Shown here: piece by piece, positions 44,620-53,383 of the stretch | Layout: every line of letters starts with the position of its first letter | Position numbering within the stretch: position 1 is the stretch's first letter | Assembly: GCA_004843345.1 (NCBI GenBank) | Contig: CP039460.1 | Location: 1,316,001-1,380,000, forward strand | Direction: 5' to 3' | Length of the DNA stretch: 64,000 bases | Origin: Acetobacteraceae bacterium | GTDB taxonomy: Bacteria; Pseudomonadota; Alphaproteobacteria; Acetobacterales; Acetobacteraceae | Translations under genes and position numbers: made by a program | The notes under the pieces: model-generated | What the model saw: the letters and a program-made list of their open reading frames with translations, nothing else | Told to the model about the DNA's origin: nothing | The model's database searches: none

Positions 44620-45527
44620 GTCGTTTTAGTACAATTATACGTCCTTTATTGACCAGTATGGTGATTATCCTTGCCTTGGGGCTTGGGTATATTGTCTGGG
44701 ATGTTTATGTTCTTAATCCATGGACGCGTGATGGACGTGTCCGTGTGTATGTGGTGATTAGCGCCCCAGAGGTGGAGGGAACCGTGACCTCTATTCCTGT
44801 CGTGGATAACCAGTTTGTCCATCGGGGCGATCCGATCTATGTTCTGGATAAATTACGTTTTCAGCTCGACGTTCAGCATGCCAAGGCGCGCGTTTCTGGT
44901 GCGCAGGATGAGTACGAACTCGCTGTTCGAAACGCTCATCGCCGTTTAGGGCTGGGTGGAGCGGTTTCGCGAGAAGAAGAAGAAGATTACGATTCTGAAA
45001 CTGTTGTGAAGCGTGCTTTTTTGAATGAAGCCAAAGCGGAGTTAAATACGGCGCTTGTTAATTTACAGCGTTCAACGGTTTATGCCTCCGTTGATGGTTA
45101 TATTACAGATCTCAATTTGCGTGTCGGGGATTATGTCCATATTGGGCAACCTGTGATGTCGATTGTGGATTCCAGCACCTTCTGGATTTATGCCTATATG
45201 GAAGAGACAAAAATCCATGGGGTGCATATCGGCGATGTGGCCCGTATTAAATTGATGGGATATAGAGAGTTGTTAAAAGGCCATGTTGTGAGTATTGGCC
45301 GTGGGATTAACGATAAGAATGGGGAATGGGATCGTCTCGGCCTGCCAACCGTTGACCCTATCTTTACATGGGTGCGTCTAGCGCAACGTATTCCTGTTCG
45401 TATTGAGTTTGATGAAATTCCGCCAAATGTCATTCTCGTTTCAGGTATGACAGGCAGTGTTGCCATTGGTCCAAAGCCGCCTGGCGGACGTGGAAATCTG
45501 ATTATGTGGTTACAAAATCACTTGTAA
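44610..45527 (+). CDS. HlyD/EmrA-type efflux periplasmic adaptor
   Basis: 305 residues. One N-terminal membrane anchor (about 14-33), then the biotinyl-lipoyl-like half motifs: PEVEGTVTSIPVVDNQFVHRGDPIYVLD and, after a helical hairpin, STVYASVDGYITDLNLRVGDYVHIGQPV, followed by a beta-barrel domain. It links an inner-membrane pump to the outer-membrane channel encoded next. The GTG start at 44610 has GGGATA five bases upstream. Stop and next ATG are one base apart. Confidence 0.9.
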   Translation: MSVSRFSTIIRPLLTSMVIILALGLGYIVWDVYVLNPWTRDGRVRVYVVISAPEVEGTVTSIPVVDNQFVHRGDPIYVLDKLRFQLDVQHAKARVSGAQDEYELAVRNAHRRLGLGGAVSREEEEDYDSETVVKRAFLNEAKAELNTALVNLQRSTVYASVDGYITDLNLRVGDYVHIGQPVMSIVDSSTFWIYAYMEETKIHGVHIGDVARIKLMGYRELLKGHVVSIGRGINDKNGEWDRLGLPTVDPIFTWVRLAQRIPVRIEFDEIPPNVILVSGMTGSVAIGPKPPGGRGNLIMWLQNHL

Positions 45528-45528
45528 T

Positions 45529-47052
45529 ATGCGCATTTTTTCTTATGCCCTTGCTGGTGCCCTTTTACTTGCTTCTTGCACCGTTGGTCCTGAATATAAA
45601 CCGGACCACGTGCGTTTGCCGTCGCATTTTTCGTCGCAAGAGCATGTTCCGACTGCAGAAGAAATTGCGGATATGGAACAGGGGTTACGAAATTGGTGGT
45701 GTCGCTTTAATGACCCTATTCTAGATCAGCTAATTGATCGTGCCATTAAGGGAAACTATAACCTGATGGCCGCAACGAACCATATTATGAGTGAGCGTGC
45801 GCTGAGACGGGAAGCACAGGCGCAATGGTATCCACAAGTCGATGCAGATGCCGGCGGTGGGGATACGAGATATTCCACAGCGATTGATAACTGGCCACTA
45901 CGTCCAGGCCATCAAGGCAACACTTTTGGTGCGGGGGCTTGGCAATATGCAGGCGCTTCCATCATTACCTATGGTGTGAACGCCAACTGGGAAATTGATG
46001 TTTTCGGACGAATTTCCAGACAGGTTGAGGGGCAGACACGATCTGTTCAGGCCAGTATTGAAGACAGGCGTGGACTTCTTCTTTCTATTTTGAGTCAAAT
46101 TGCAACGGACTATGTGATTCTGCGTGGAACGCAGGAGCGTATTGCTGTCGTTGAGGGGGCTATTAAAGTCGCTGCGAATGTCTGCGATATGGTGAATCGG
46201 CTTTATTCCCATGGGGTTGGAAATAACCTCGTTGTCGCACAGGCAGAATCAGAGCTTCATAGTGAACGTGCCAGACTGCCGGGACTGAGGGCGCAAGAGG
46301 CGACGATGCGTCATGCGATTGCTGTTTTGATGGGAGAAATGCCAGGTAAGGATTTACCGGAACTCGAAGCCGTTCAGTCGATGCCAAAGCCGCCTGCTTT
46401 GCCAGCAACTTTGCCATCTTTGGTGGTTGCGAACCGTCCTGATATTCGTGCCGCAGAGCGGCGCTATGCGGTTTCAATGGCCAATATTGGTGTCGCTGTG
46501 GCGCAGCTTTATCCTAATTTTAATGCGCCTTTGAACTATAACCCGAACGCTTCTGCGTTTTATCAAGCCTTTTCTTTATACGGGCAGGCTTGGAACTTCT
46601 TAATTATGGCTTCTATTCCCATTATGCATGGTGGCCAGTTGACGGCAAAAATTTCTCAATCCCGTGCAGATGCCGAAAAAGCGCGCTTTATGTATCACCA
46701 AACGGTTTTGGATGCGTTTCAAGAGGTTGAGGATCGCATGACGGATTGGGGACAGGATAATTATACAGTGATTGAGCGCTATTCTGCCGAAGTTCAGGCA
46801 GATTTAGCCCGAGACCGTGCCCGTTCGCTCTTTAGCCACGGTTTAACGAGTTTCTTGAATGTTCTTGTGACAGAGCAAACCGCTTTGAATACAAAAGATG
46901 AGTGGGTTGTGTCCCGTATTAAACGTTTACAGGATGCGATTGGTCTTTATGTTGCGATGGGTGCTGGTTGGCAAGGGGATGAGCTGGTCAATACAGAGCT
47001 GCCAATTGAAAAACATGATCAGGGAATTCTGGCAAGAATCTTCACACGCTAG
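45529..47052 (+). CDS. NodT-family outer-membrane efflux lipoprotein
   Basis: 507 residues. The signal peptide ends in the lipobox LLASC, so the mature protein is lipid-anchored at Cys. It then shows the typical CTVGPEYKPDHV opening and NWWCRFNDPILDQLI, with paired outer-membrane-factor repeats (SLVVANRPDIRAAERRY, FQEVEDRMTDW, LTSFLNVLVTEQTAL). It forms the trimeric TolC-like exit duct for the HlyD adaptor upstream. Length and layout are normal. Confidence 0.93.
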   Translation: MRIFSYALAGALLLASCTVGPEYKPDHVRLPSHFSSQEHVPTAEEIADMEQGLRNWWCRFNDPILDQLIDRAIKGNYNLMAATNHIMSERALRREAQAQWYPQVDADAGGGDTRYSTAIDNWPLRPGHQGNTFGAGAWQYAGASIITYGVNANWEIDVFGRISRQVEGQTRSVQASIEDRRGLLLSILSQIATDYVILRGTQERIAVVEGAIKVAANVCDMVNRLYSHGVGNNLVVAQAESELHSERARLPGLRAQEATMRHAIAVLMGEMPGKDLPELEAVQSMPKPPALPATLPSLVVANRPDIRAAERRYAVSMANIGVAVAQLYPNFNAPLNYNPNASAFYQAFSLYGQAWNFLIMASIPIMHGGQLTAKISQSRADAEKARFMYHQTVLDAFQEVEDRMTDWGQDNYTVIERYSAEVQADLARDRARSLFSHGLTSFLNVLVTEQTALNTKDEWVVSRIKRLQDAIGLYVAMGAGWQGDELVNTELPIEKHDQGILARIFTR

Positions 47053-47147
47053 GTTTTTAACCGATTTCTACCTATTCTTTCAGGAAATAACGTAATAAGC
47101 TTACGACATTTGAAAAAGAACATTGGATTAAGAGGAATTACCCGGAT

Positions 47148-48026
47148 ATGAGCGATCTTTATGCTACGCTTGGGCTCACTAAAACTGCAACGGACGATGA
47201 GATTCGTAAGGCCTATCGTCGTCTTGCCAAAAAATATCATCCGGACCTTAACCCTGATAACAAAGAGGCAGAGGAGAAGTTCAAACAAATTGGGAAGGCC
47301 TATGACATTCTTGGTGATGCAGAAAAGCGTAAAAGCTATGACCAAGGATCTATTGATGGGGAAGGTCAGCCAAGGGGCTTCGGTGGAGGTGCCGGCGGTT
47401 TCGGCGGAGGCGGCTTTGGCGCTGGAGCAAGCCCAGAAGATTTAGAAGATATTTTAAGAGGCTTTACAGGCGGTGGTTTCGGTGGGGGCTTTGGCGGCCG
47501 TGGAGGTTTCGGTTCTCGTGCTTCCAGAGCTGGGGGAGACGTCCGTTCTGAAATGACAATTCCCTTCCTTTTATCTGTTTTAGGCGGAGAAGAGGAAATT
47601 TTTGTCAATGGAAAATCTGTCACCTTTAAAGTGCCGCCTGGGATTACGGACGGGCAAACATTACGTCTGAAAGGGAAGGGGCAACCTGGACGTGGCGGTG
47701 CGCCTGCTGGGAATCTTCTTTTAACGATTCATGTCCAGCCTGATAGCCGGTATGAACGTGACGGCAGAGATTTAAGAGAGATCGTTGATATTGATTTCAA
47801 AACTGCTATTCTCGGGGGTAAGTTGGAAATACCAACGCCTTTGGGGCCTGTGAGATTGACAGTTCCTGCTGATTCAGATAGTGGAAAAGTTCTAAGAGTT
47901 CCCGGTCGAGGGATTGCAGCAGATAAAAATCATGTTGCAGGCAATTTGCTTGTGACATTGAGGGTTGTCCTAGGTCAGGTTGATCCTAAATTAAAGAAAT
48001 TTTTACAAGACGAAGATAAAGACTGA
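47148..48026 (+). CDS. DnaJ-class co-chaperone, CbpA-like
   Basis: 292 residues. J domain (1-70) with the HPD motif in [10 protein letters not shown], then a long Gly/Phe-rich linker (about 75-125), then two C-terminal substrate-binding domains ([33 protein letters not shown]). The Cys-rich zinc domain of DnaJ is missing, which makes it a type II CbpA-like protein that stimulates DnaK. AAGAGG precedes the ATG. Its 3' third has a decayed copy 2.4 kb downstream as part of a tandem duplication. Confidence 0.92.
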   Translation: MSDLYATLGLTKTATDDEIRKAYRRLAKKYHPDLNPDNKEAEEKFKQIGKAYDILGDAEKRKSYDQGSIDGEGQPRGFGGGAGGFGGGGFGAGASPEDLEDILRGFTGGGFGGGFGGRGGFGSRASRAGGDVRSEMTIPFLLSVLGGEEEIFVNGKSVTFKVPPGITDGQTLRLKGKGQPGRGGAPAGNLLLTIHVQPDSRYERDGRDLREIVDIDFKTAILGGKLEIPTPLGPVRLTVPADSDSGKVLRVPGRGIAADKNHVAGNLLVTLRVVLGQVDPKLKKFLQDEDKD

Positions 48027-48052
48027 CGTAACTTCTAATGGATGAGGTTCTA

Positions 48053-48247
48053 ATGGCAGAGTCGACCCCACCCCCCTCGGATGAGGTTTTAAAAGAAAGA
48101 TCTTTTTTTACATCTGGATGGCTGTATCATTTGCTGCATGTTGAAATGATGCAGTGTTTTGGTGCGATGCTGTTTGTCCTTTTTTTAACAGCACTGACCT
48201 TTTACGGCGTGCTTAGAATGCAAGGTTTCAGTTACGGCCAAGCTTAA
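48053..48247 (+). CDS. Small membrane protein of unknown function (copy 1)
   Basis: 64 residues (MAESTPPPSDEV at the start), with one membrane helix (about 32-52, MMQCFGAMLFVLFLTALTFYG) and a conserved end MQGFSYGQA. The start at 48053 has GAGG about six bases upstream, and the second copy has the same site before its own ATG, which argues against the earlier ATG at 48038. It lies between dnaJ-like and oprB-like genes and is not recognised as a named family. Confidence 0.6.
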   Translation: MAESTPPPSDEVLKERSFFTSGWLYHLLHVEMMQCFGAMLFVLFLTALTFYGVLRMQGFSYGQA

Positions 48248-48298
48248 CTTTCTGCTTTAGGGCTAAGTTTTACTCTCCGCTTTTAGGGATGGGTGTTA

Positions 48299-50128
48299 AT
48301 GAAAAAAAAATCTCTGAGTGAACAATTAGCAGTATATTTTAACTATTTACTCTTTTTCCTGAAGCGAAGAAGGGTAAGCTTCATTCAGAGAAAATTCGTA
48401 TTATTTTTGTTAGGGGTGTCTGCGATTGCAGCGCCCCTTAATTATGTTCATGCAGATCCTGCTGGGGTGATTTTAAGGAGTAAGCCTCCAGAGACAAGCG
48501 CATCTTTAGAAGACGAAGAGGAAATTAAGGTAAAGCCCCATAGGCGTACGACTAATTTATCTTCAGCGCTCAATGGGGGAACACATCTTAGACCCTATGC
48601 GCCAGCTTCAAATGGTATGATGGATAATCAGCGGACCAGTGATATACAGCCTTTTAGTAAAGATGATGCAACACAGGCGATGAAGGGCGAAACCCATGCT
48701 TTTGGCTCCATGCCTTTACCAATTGCAGGTGGGGACTTTGCGCCTTATCTTGGTCCGGGATCAACCTATGTGCCAGCACCTGCGACATGGCTTCCGAGAA
48801 GCTTCCCAGCTTGGATGGATCAGGAAACTGTTACGGGGGATTGGGGGGGATGGCGTTCATGGCTTAAAAATAGAGGTATCAATATCGGTGGCCGCTGGCT
48901 GATGGAGTGGAATGGAAATGTTGGCGGTGGGCGTGAGCATGCTGGCCGTTATGCAGATGAAGAGGCCATCTTTGTCGATTTAGATATGCAGAAATTATTT
49001 GGGGTTCATTTAGGAACAATCCATTATTTGATGACGATGCGGCAGGGATCAAATGCAGCTTTGAATGCTGATATTCCAACTTTAGATTCTACAATGGAAA
49101 TTTCTGGAGGTGGCACAGGGACGCCAGGCTATGATTTTACACGATTGACCCGATTGTCGTGGGAGATGCTGTGGAATAAATATGTCCGTACAGAAATTGG
49201 CGAAATGAATGCGGAAACGGATTTTGAACAGTCTTCAACCTACTGGGGTGCAAACTTGTACTGTCAGTTTTCAAATAATGGTATTTGCGGTATGCCCCAG
49301 TCGATTGCGATGAACTCTGGCTATACCTGGTATCCTTCGGCTTCTCCTGGCGGATATATTAAAATTTATCCAACAGGGAATGATCATTGGCTGATTTCTA
49401 CGGGTATTTATGCAGAAAACAGTAATGCGAGTGCGCCACACAATTATTGGAATTTAGGTTTAGACGATGCTGTGGGTGCTTTTGTTCCTGTTCAGTTGGG
49501 TTGGCACAAAGGTGGAGTCTCCGATTATGAAGGGCCTTTGCAGGCAAATATTAAAATCGGTGCTTATTGGGATTCCCGTTGGGTGAAAGATGTTTACTCG
49601 CAATTACCAACCTTTGCTGGTAATGCTTTTCCAACGTCAGCTTTGATGTTTGCTAATCCACAACAGAATAGAAGTCCTTATGGTGTGTGGGTTCAGGCAG
49701 ATACGATGATTGAGCGTGATGGAAAAGATCCGAGAAGAGGTTTGAGCGCTTTTGGAAGCTTTACTTGGGGAGATCCCAAAAATTCTGTTGCGCCTTATTT
49801 TGTGACGCTTGGTGTTGTTCGCAAGGGAACGTTTCGCAATCGCCCAAATGATACAATCAGTCTTGGCGGTAAAATACTTTGGGTGAGTGATACGTTAACC
49901 AAGTGGGTGCAGGATTTACCGCAGAATGTCTGTAATACGCACCAATATGGGTATGGCGGAGGCTGTTATGCCCCTCATATGGAAAGTGCTCTAGAGTTAA
50001 ACTATGGATGGAGACCTGCAAATTGGCTCTTAATCCGTCCAAATCTACAATTTATCTTTGGTCCCGGTGGAACCAACCGTTATGCAACGGCAACAGTCGT
50101 TGGGGTAGAATCAGGGATTACCTTTTGA
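48299..50128 (+). CDS. OprB-type carbohydrate-selective porin (copy 1)
   Basis: 609 residues, outer-membrane beta barrel for sugar uptake. The OprB signature starts with TVTGDWGGWRSWLKNRGI and continues with GTIHYLMTMRQGS, LTRLSWEMLWNKYVRTEIGEMNAE and PVQLGWHKGG, and it ends in Phe as usual for barrel proteins. The signal region is long: about 32 basic and hydrophobic residues before the true core (FVLFLLGVSAIAA) and a cleavage site near VHA. A 90-residue Pro/Ser/charged linker precedes the barrel. GTG at 48293 is an alternative start, but copy 2 supports ATG at 48299. Confidence 0.9.
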   Translation: MKKKSLSEQLAVYFNYLLFFLKRRRVSFIQRKFVLFLLGVSAIAAPLNYVHADPAGVILRSKPPETSASLEDEEEIKVKPHRRTTNLSSALNGGTHLRPYAPASNGMMDNQRTSDIQPFSKDDATQAMKGETHAFGSMPLPIAGGDFAPYLGPGSTYVPAPATWLPRSFPAWMDQETVTGDWGGWRSWLKNRGINIGGRWLMEWNGNVGGGREHAGRYADEEAIFVDLDMQKLFGVHLGTIHYLMTMRQGSNAALNADIPTLDSTMEISGGGTGTPGYDFTRLTRLSWEMLWNKYVRTEIGEMNAETDFEQSSTYWGANLYCQFSNNGICGMPQSIAMNSGYTWYPSASPGGYIKIYPTGNDHWLISTGIYAENSNASAPHNYWNLGLDDAVGAFVPVQLGWHKGGVSDYEGPLQANIKIGAYWDSRWVKDVYSQLPTFAGNAFPTSALMFANPQQNRSPYGVWVQADTMIERDGKDPRRGLSAFGSFTWGDPKNSVAPYFVTLGVVRKGTFRNRPNDTISLGGKILWVSDTLTKWVQDLPQNVCNTHQYGYGGGCYAPHMESALELNYGWRPANWLLIRPNLQFIFGPGGTNRYATATVVGVESGITF

Positions 50129-50481
50129 TTGCTTGAGGTGTGATCGAGCGATGATAAAAGAGGAAAATGGAATGCCTATTTAATGCAATATGAAGGCGAA
50201 AAGAGATTCGGATTTTAGTAGGGAATCTTTTTGACCCTTCACATTTAGCTAAATAATCGTTATGAACGTGAAGGTAGAGATTGCAGGAAGCTAGAAACTC
50301 CAATTGCTTTAGTGGCTTATTGGATTAATGATTTTAGTTGCTTTAGGCAGATTTCGAACACCTTAAGAGAGTGCTGTGTGTCCTGATACGGTATGAAAAG
50401 GTGTTTGTAACGATGTTGATTGTAGGTTTAAAGCCTTTTTGCAAGCAGAACTCTGATTCCTTTTAATGGACGAGGTTAAAG
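50129..50481. repeat. Left part of second duplication unit
   Basis: This gap of about 350 bases between the two porin units holds no intact gene. Its right two-thirds are the dnaJ remnant. Its first 70 bases resemble the sequence just after the second porin (GTGATGATAAAA shared), consistent with unequal duplication of a segment of about 2.4 kb. Confidence 0.5.
50221..50456 (+). pseudogene. Decayed copy of the 3' end of the dnaJ-like gene
   Basis: The stretch aligns by eye with the dnaJ-like gene from about 47711 to its stop at 48026: GGGAATCTT, then TATGAACGTGA with GGTAGAGATT, then AAGCTAGAAACTCCAA, then GTTGATTGTAGGTTTAAAG, then TTTTTGCAAG before TGA. Internal deletions, a frameshift and a stop (TAA after about 11 codons) destroy the frame. 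It shows that the duplicated unit began inside dnaJ and ran through the small gene and oprB. Confidence 0.72.
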
Positions 50482-50598
50482 ATGACGCTTTCAGCCACAC
50501 CTCTGATTGAGCCAGCTGTGAAAGAGAGATTTTTTTTTAGCGGCTTCGCCTTTTTACGGCTTGCTGGAATGCAAGGGTTTAGTTACGGCCAAGCCTAA
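50482..50598 (+). CDS. Shortened paralog of the small membrane protein, helix deleted (copy 2)
   Basis: 38 codons. The start (MTLSATPLIEPAVKERFFFSG) and end (MQGFSYGQA) align with copy 1, but exactly 26 codons (78 bases) covering most of the membrane helix are missing, in frame. GAGG precedes the ATG as in copy 1. It is either a remnant or a soluble variant. The retained frame across such divergence is notable but could be chance over so short a length. Confidence 0.4.
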   Translation: MTLSATPLIEPAVKERFFFSGFAFLRLAGMQGFSYGQA

Positions 50599-50622
50599 CG
50601 CTCTGTTTAAGGACGGCTGTTA

Positions 50623-52440
50623 ATGAAAAAGAAATCTCTGGATAAGCGATTAATCGTATATCTTAAGATCTGCTTTCTGTTTACACTTTATTTTTTGAAG
50701 GGGTGGAGAGTCCTTTGTATCCAGAGAAGATTCGTCTTGTTTTTTTGGGGGATTGTTGCGGTTAGCTTGCCGGTTCACCAACTTCATGCCGATCCTTCTG
50801 GTGCAAATTTAGAAAATCCGCCACCGAATACGACAATTTATTCGGATGGTGAGGAAGAAATTAAAGTTAAACCGCATAAGAAAAGTTCAGAACTTTCATC
50901 TGCTTTGAATGGTGGGAGCAGGCATCTTAGGTCTTATGCTCCGAGTTCATCAACGAATAGCCAACTTTTTAGCCAAGATGATGCAAGTGTTGCAATGAAA
51001 AGGGAAACGAGAGCTTTTGGCTCTATGCCTTTGCCAATTGCTGGGGGAGAATTTGCGCCTTATCTCGGTCCCGGTTCGACGTATGAGCCACCGCCAGCAA
51101 CATGGCTTCCAAGAAGTTTTCCCGCTTGGATGGATCAAGACACGGTTACAGGCGATTGGGGAGGCTGGCGTTCATGGCTTAAAAATAGAGGGATTAGTAT
51201 TGGCGGGCGTTGGCTCATGGAATGGAACGGCAATGTTGGTGGCGGCCGTAAGCATTCAGGAAAATTTGCGGACGAAGAGGCTATTTCTGTTGATTTAGAT
51301 ATGCAGAAATTATTGGGTGTCCATTTGGGGACAATTCATTATTTGATGACCATGCGACAGGGATCAACAGGGTTGATGTCTGCTATCCCATCTTTAGATT
51401 CTGTTCAAGAAATTGCGGGGGGTGGGACAACAACGCCAGGCTATGATTTTACCCGTTTGACCCGTCTTTCTTGGGAAATGCTCTGGAATAAATATGTGCG
51501 CACAGAAATTGGTGAAATGAATGCCGAGTCGGATTTTGAACAATCTTCCAGCTATTGGGGTGCGAACCTTTACTGCCAATTCGTTAATAACGGTATTTGC
51601 GGTATGCCACAATCTATTGCGATGAACTCTGGCTATACTTGGTATCCTGGCTCTTCCCCTGGGGGATACATTAAAATTTATCCAACAGGAGATGATAAAT
51701 GGCTGGTTTCAGCAGGTATCTATGCTGAAAAAAGTAATTTTGGGGCAACAGACAACTATTGGAATTTAGGTCTAGGGAATGCAACAGGGGCGTTTGTTCC
51801 AGTTCAGTTGGGATGGCATAAAGGAGGCTCTTCGGATTATGAAGGACCTTTGCAGGCCAATATTAAAATTGGCGCTTATTGGGATTCACGTTGGGTAAAA
51901 GATGTTTATTCCCAGTTGCCGACTTTTGCAGGGAATGCTTTCCCGAGTTCAGCTTTGATCCTTGCGGATCCGAAACAGCTAAGAAGTCCTTATGGCGCAT
52001 GGATTCAAGCAGATGGAATGATTGAGCGTGACGGCAAAGATCCCAGAAGAGGCTTAAGTATTTTCGGAAGCTTTACTTGGGGTGATCCACGGGATTCTGT
52101 TGCGCCGTATTTTGTGACGCTGGGGCTTGTTCGGAAAGGAACTTTCCGAAATAGGCCTAATGATACGATTAGTATTGGTAGTAAAATGCTATGGGTGAAT
52201 GACCAGTTAACCCAATGGGTGAAGGATTTGCCACAAAGTGTTTGTGACACGCATCAATATGGATATGGTGGCGGCTGTTATGCCCCGCATATGGAAAATC
52301 TTCTCGAGATAAACTATGGCTGGAGGCCTGCACCGTGGCTTTTGATTCGTCCAAATATACAGTTTGAGTTTAGTCCAGGAGCAACAAATCGTTATGCCAC
52401 AGCAACCATTGTTGGTTTGGAATCTGGGATTACCTTCTAA
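50623..52440 (+). CDS. OprB-type carbohydrate-selective porin (copy 2)
   Basis: 605 residues, closely similar to the first copy throughout: TVTGDWGGWRSWLKNRGI, RWLMEWNGNVGGGR, LTRLSWEMLWNKYVRTEIGEMNAE, GNAFPSSALILADPKQ and the same Phe end. The long signal region and the linker are also shared. Differences cluster in the linker and in external-loop-like segments, suggesting either altered sugar range or drift. A terminator follows, making this the last gene of the duplicated block. Confidence 0.9.
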   Translation: MKKKSLDKRLIVYLKICFLFTLYFLKGWRVLCIQRRFVLFFWGIVAVSLPVHQLHADPSGANLENPPPNTTIYSDGEEEIKVKPHKKSSELSSALNGGSRHLRSYAPSSSTNSQLFSQDDASVAMKRETRAFGSMPLPIAGGEFAPYLGPGSTYEPPPATWLPRSFPAWMDQDTVTGDWGGWRSWLKNRGISIGGRWLMEWNGNVGGGRKHSGKFADEEAISVDLDMQKLLGVHLGTIHYLMTMRQGSTGLMSAIPSLDSVQEIAGGGTTTPGYDFTRLTRLSWEMLWNKYVRTEIGEMNAESDFEQSSSYWGANLYCQFVNNGICGMPQSIAMNSGYTWYPGSSPGGYIKIYPTGDDKWLVSAGIYAEKSNFGATDNYWNLGLGNATGAFVPVQLGWHKGGSSDYEGPLQANIKIGAYWDSRWVKDVYSQLPTFAGNAFPSSALILADPKQLRSPYGAWIQADGMIERDGKDPRRGLSIFGSFTWGDPRDSVAPYFVTLGLVRKGTFRNRPNDTISIGSKMLWVNDQLTQWVKDLPQSVCDTHQYGYGGGCYAPHMENLLEINYGWRPAPWLLIRPNIQFEFSPGATNRYATATIVGLESGITF

Positions 52441-52465
52441 TTTTTAAGGGTATGCTGTGATGATA

Positions 52466-52496
52466 AAAAACGGGGTTTTAAATAAGCCCCGTTTTT
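52466..52496. terminator. Bidirectional terminator between oprB copy 2 and the exported protein gene
   Basis: AAAAACGGGG pairs with CCCCGTTTTT around an 11-base AT loop. A-run on one side and T-run on the other allow it to stop transcription from both converging genes. Confidence 0.85.
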
Positions 52497-52515
52497 CTTT
52501 TGTAAGATTTTGATT

Positions 52516-53118
52516 CTATTCCGCAACAGGGTTGCCAAGTTGTAGGACAAAGGTAAATTTGTTTTCCGCAGCAACGGCCCAAGTATTACGGGCACATTTA
52601 TAAATATCATCAGAACTGCCAAGGATAACTGGCTGTCCGTCCAGCTCAATGTTAATAAAATAAGGCGTTAGGGTTTGCATTTTAGGATTTTTTAGAATTT
52701 TCCAGCATTCATTGCGGGTAAAAGGTCCTAAGACAATATCGACAGTTGGCAAGCCATTGGCTTCGTTATTATCTGGATCCGCTTGCAAGAGCAGACGAGA
52801 GGGTTTCTTTTGCGGGCAGGAATTCGTCACCAGTCTTAAATGCTCGAGGGCATGGCTGTTGACACGGATTTGATTTTGTTGGGTTGTTGATGCTTTTTCA
52901 ACCGCCTCTTTTAGAATTTGAATTGTTGTCTTGCGGATTTTCTGAAGCGTTGCAGGAAGATCACGAAATTCTTTATCATTCCAGTTTTTTGAGCGGCAAA
53001 CATCAAGCTCTGGCGTCAAATCGACATCGTAAGCGGCTGTTAACGCATGCGCAGAATCAGTATGGAATACTGTAAAAAGAGAGGCGAAAAGAAAAAAGGA
53101 AAAAGAGATCTTTTGCAT
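52516..53118 (-). CDS. Exported protein of unknown function
   Basis: 200 residues with a clear signal peptide (MQKISFSFFLFASLFTVF, cleavage near AHA). The mature part has four cysteines (VCRSKN, NSCPQK, NECWKI, YKCARN) that could form two disulfides, and a helical middle. It is not a family I recognise. The C-terminal half (GPFTRNECWKIL, VILGSSDDIYKCARNTWAVA) looks like a compact alpha/beta fold. Monocistronic, facing the porin gene. Confidence 0.65.
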   Translation of the reverse strand: MQKISFSFFLFASLFTVFHTDSAHALTAAYDVDLTPELDVCRSKNWNDKEFRDLPATLQKIRKTTIQILKEAVEKASTTQQNQIRVNSHALEHLRLVTNSCPQKKPSRLLLQADPDNNEANGLPTVDIVLGPFTRNECWKILKNPKMQTLTPYFINIELDGQPVILGSSDDIYKCARNTWAVAAENKFTFVLQLGNPVAE

Positions 53119-53383
53119 AGTTTAGAATTTTTCAAACATAAGAGATTGGCAGAGTATATCTTTTCTTCTTGAGCTATCAAGGATTTCTAAAAAAATTCTC
53201 CTTGAGTCTCTATAAAGCAAATTATACCTTTGAAAGAGGGGAAGATTTGTCTTTTTTCTATTTTAGGATAGAAAAGCCTTCTAGACTGGGAGTTGAGCTG
53301 TTTTTTTTTAAATTTTAGAAGCGGCAAATGCGTTTATTTGCTAAAATGGGAAAATGCGGTTGAATGTAGAATGAAGAGAAATT

